Part shown: piece after piece, positions 51,399 to 52,099 of the stretch | How the letters are laid out: each line of letters starts with the position of its first letter | How positions within the stretch are numbered: the stretch's first letter is position 1 | Source: Nostoc sp. 'Peltigera membranacea cyanobiont' 210A | Lineage (GTDB): Bacteria; Cyanobacteriota; Cyanobacteriia; Cyanobacteriales; Nostocaceae | Length of the DNA: 52,099 bases | NCBI RefSeq assembly: GCF_002246015.1 | Contig: NZ_NOLJ01000018.1 | Location: forward strand, 9,316 to 61,414 | Direction of reading: 5' to 3' | Notes under the pieces: generated by a model | Told to the model about the DNA's origin: nothing | Databases searched by the model: none | Seen by the model: only the letters and a program-made list of their open reading frames with translations | Translations under genes and position numbers: made by a program

Positions 51399-52099
51399 AT
51401 GAAGCAGGATAGTGACCTCCGTAATAACTTGAAGTCCATTAGAACTCGTTTAGGCATGAGCCAACAAGATTTGGCTAACATCGCTAGTGTGACTCGTCAG
51501 ACTATTAGTGGTGTAGAGTCGGGACTATATGCTCCCTCAGTAGCCATAACACTTCGCTTGGCCAAAGCGCTTGGCTGTCAAGTTGAGGATCTATTCTGGT
51601 TAGAGCGGGATTTACCTGAAATTGAAGCCGTTCTTGCCAAACCCGTTCCTAACGATCAGCAACTACGAGTTAGTGTGGCTCGTGTGGGAGGACAATGGAT
51701 AGCTTATCCCTTGATTGGTAAGGATGCTTTTCGCCAAGATATGATTCCGGCTGATGGTGAAGGCACTAGTCAAACAGGTACAAATAAAGTTCGAGTCCGT
51801 CTTTTAGACGATAATCTCGACACACTTCACAACACCGTTGTGATTGCTGGTTGTGCCCCCGTGATTTCACTATGGGCAAGAGCCACCGAACGCTGGCATC
51901 CGCAACTGCGAGTCCAATATAACTTCGCCAATAGCATGGCTGCATTGCACAGTCTATGCCGAGGTGAGGCGCACATCGCTGGGATGCATCTGTACGATCC
52001 TGAGACTGGTGAGTATAATACTCCCTTTGTTCGAGATGTTCTGGCTGGAAGGGAAGCAGTTCTGATTACCCTTGGTGTCTGGGAGGAGGGACTTTTGTT
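51399..52099 (+). CDS. HTH (XRE) regulator with PBP-like substrate-binding domain, 3' end off window
   Basis: The frame is open from ATG 51399 to the right edge (233 codons). Residues about 9-65 form an XRE-type helix-turn-helix: IRTRLGMSQQDLANIASVTR, TISGVESGLYAPSVAI. The rest resembles the molybdate/tungstate-type periplasmic-binding fold used as an intracellular sensor (VVIAGCAPVISLWARATERW, ALHSLCRGEAHIAGMHLYDP). Proteins of this layout usually regulate an oxyanion uptake operon located next to them, which would be just beyond the window. The C-terminal half of the ligand domain is missing from view. Confidence 0.85.
   Translation, partial: MKQDSDLRNNLKSIRTRLGMSQQDLANIASVTRQTISGVESGLYAPSVAITLRLAKALGCQVEDLFWLERDLPEIEAVLAKPVPNDQQLRVSVARVGGQWIAYPLIGKDAFRQDMIPADGEGTSQTGTNKVRVRLLDDNLDTLHNTVVIAGCAPVISLWARATERWHPQLRVQYNFANSMAALHSLCRGEAHIAGMHLYDPETGEYNTPFVRDVLAGREAVLITLGVWEEGLL

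Noticed and set aside
51112..51481. Two minus-strand frames upstream of the HTH regulator
   Set aside because: They overlap the regulator start and the perfect inverted repeat, and their translations are hydrophobic or aromatic nonsense.
1..52099. CRISPR arrays, tRNA or rRNA genes
   Set aside because: No regularly spaced direct repeats with unique spacers and no tRNA T-loop or rRNA sequence patterns were seen on either strand.

Overview
The window is chromosomal DNA from a filamentous, probably heterocyst-forming cyanobacterium of the Nostoc/Anabaena type. The evidence is a large number of HIP1 octamers (GCGATCGC), the beta-carboxysome shell gene ccmP, three xisI-type genes (the fdxN-element excision family of Anabaena), an FtsH protease, a cyanobacterial-type chelatase, DUF928 and DUF4351 proteins, and several classes of small palindromic repeats typical of these genomes. 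Base composition is moderate to AT-rich, with long intergenic regions.

Left part (1-10 kb): a leftward RND membrane-fusion protein runs off the left edge and has a tandem inverted-repeat operator candidate upstream. Next are a GPH-type sugar/cation symporter and a divergent phosphoribosyltransferase. From 4.1 to 9.7 kb lies an accessory block: a RelE/ParE toxin-antitoxin pair, a second type IA topoisomerase, a decayed ORF, and an ATPase + DUF4435/TOPRIM pair that looks like the anti-phage system PARIS (AriA/AriB).

Middle part (10-32 kb): mostly housekeeping or conserved cyanobacterial genes. These are a DUF928 protein, ftsH, an FMN reductase, a ferrochelatase-like protein ending in eight histidines, a LemA / TPR-DUF3137 membrane pair, an MFS exporter, and an acetolactate synthase large subunit with an added C-terminal zinc ribbon. 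A 1.2 kb spacer after that holds a 139-bp MITE with an 8-bp target duplication. A decayed ergothioneine cluster follows: egtC carries one in-frame stop, egtB is cut to its first 59 codons, and egtD is intact. Then come a nucleotidyltransferase, a histidine kinase paired with a PhnD-like binding lipoprotein, and small membrane and GFA-domain proteins.

Right part (32-52 kb): a frameshifted IS4-like transposase, small conserved proteins, a 152-bp hairpin-rich element with terminal inverted repeats, a large RND permease, an MscS channel, and ahcY (S-adenosylhomocysteine hydrolase). Just after ahcY are two tandem xisH-xisI units, the second xisH being frameshifted. They are followed by a degenerate second copy of the ahcY 3' end with its terminator, so the xisHI block sits between two copies of that end. 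Beyond it, a PD-(D/E)XK-like nuclease gene is divergent from an orphan xisI. ccmP and a pentapeptide-repeat gene form an operon, a complete group II intron with an HNH maturase lies upstream of ccmP, and the window ends in a truncated HTH regulator with a substrate-binding-like domain.

The points most worth a second look are the ahcY-flanked xisHI block with the neighbouring nuclease/xisI pair, the decaying ergothioneine cluster, the PARIS-like pair beside a topoisomerase, and two families of small non-autonomous repeats. All functional calls come from reading motifs by eye; no database search was run.
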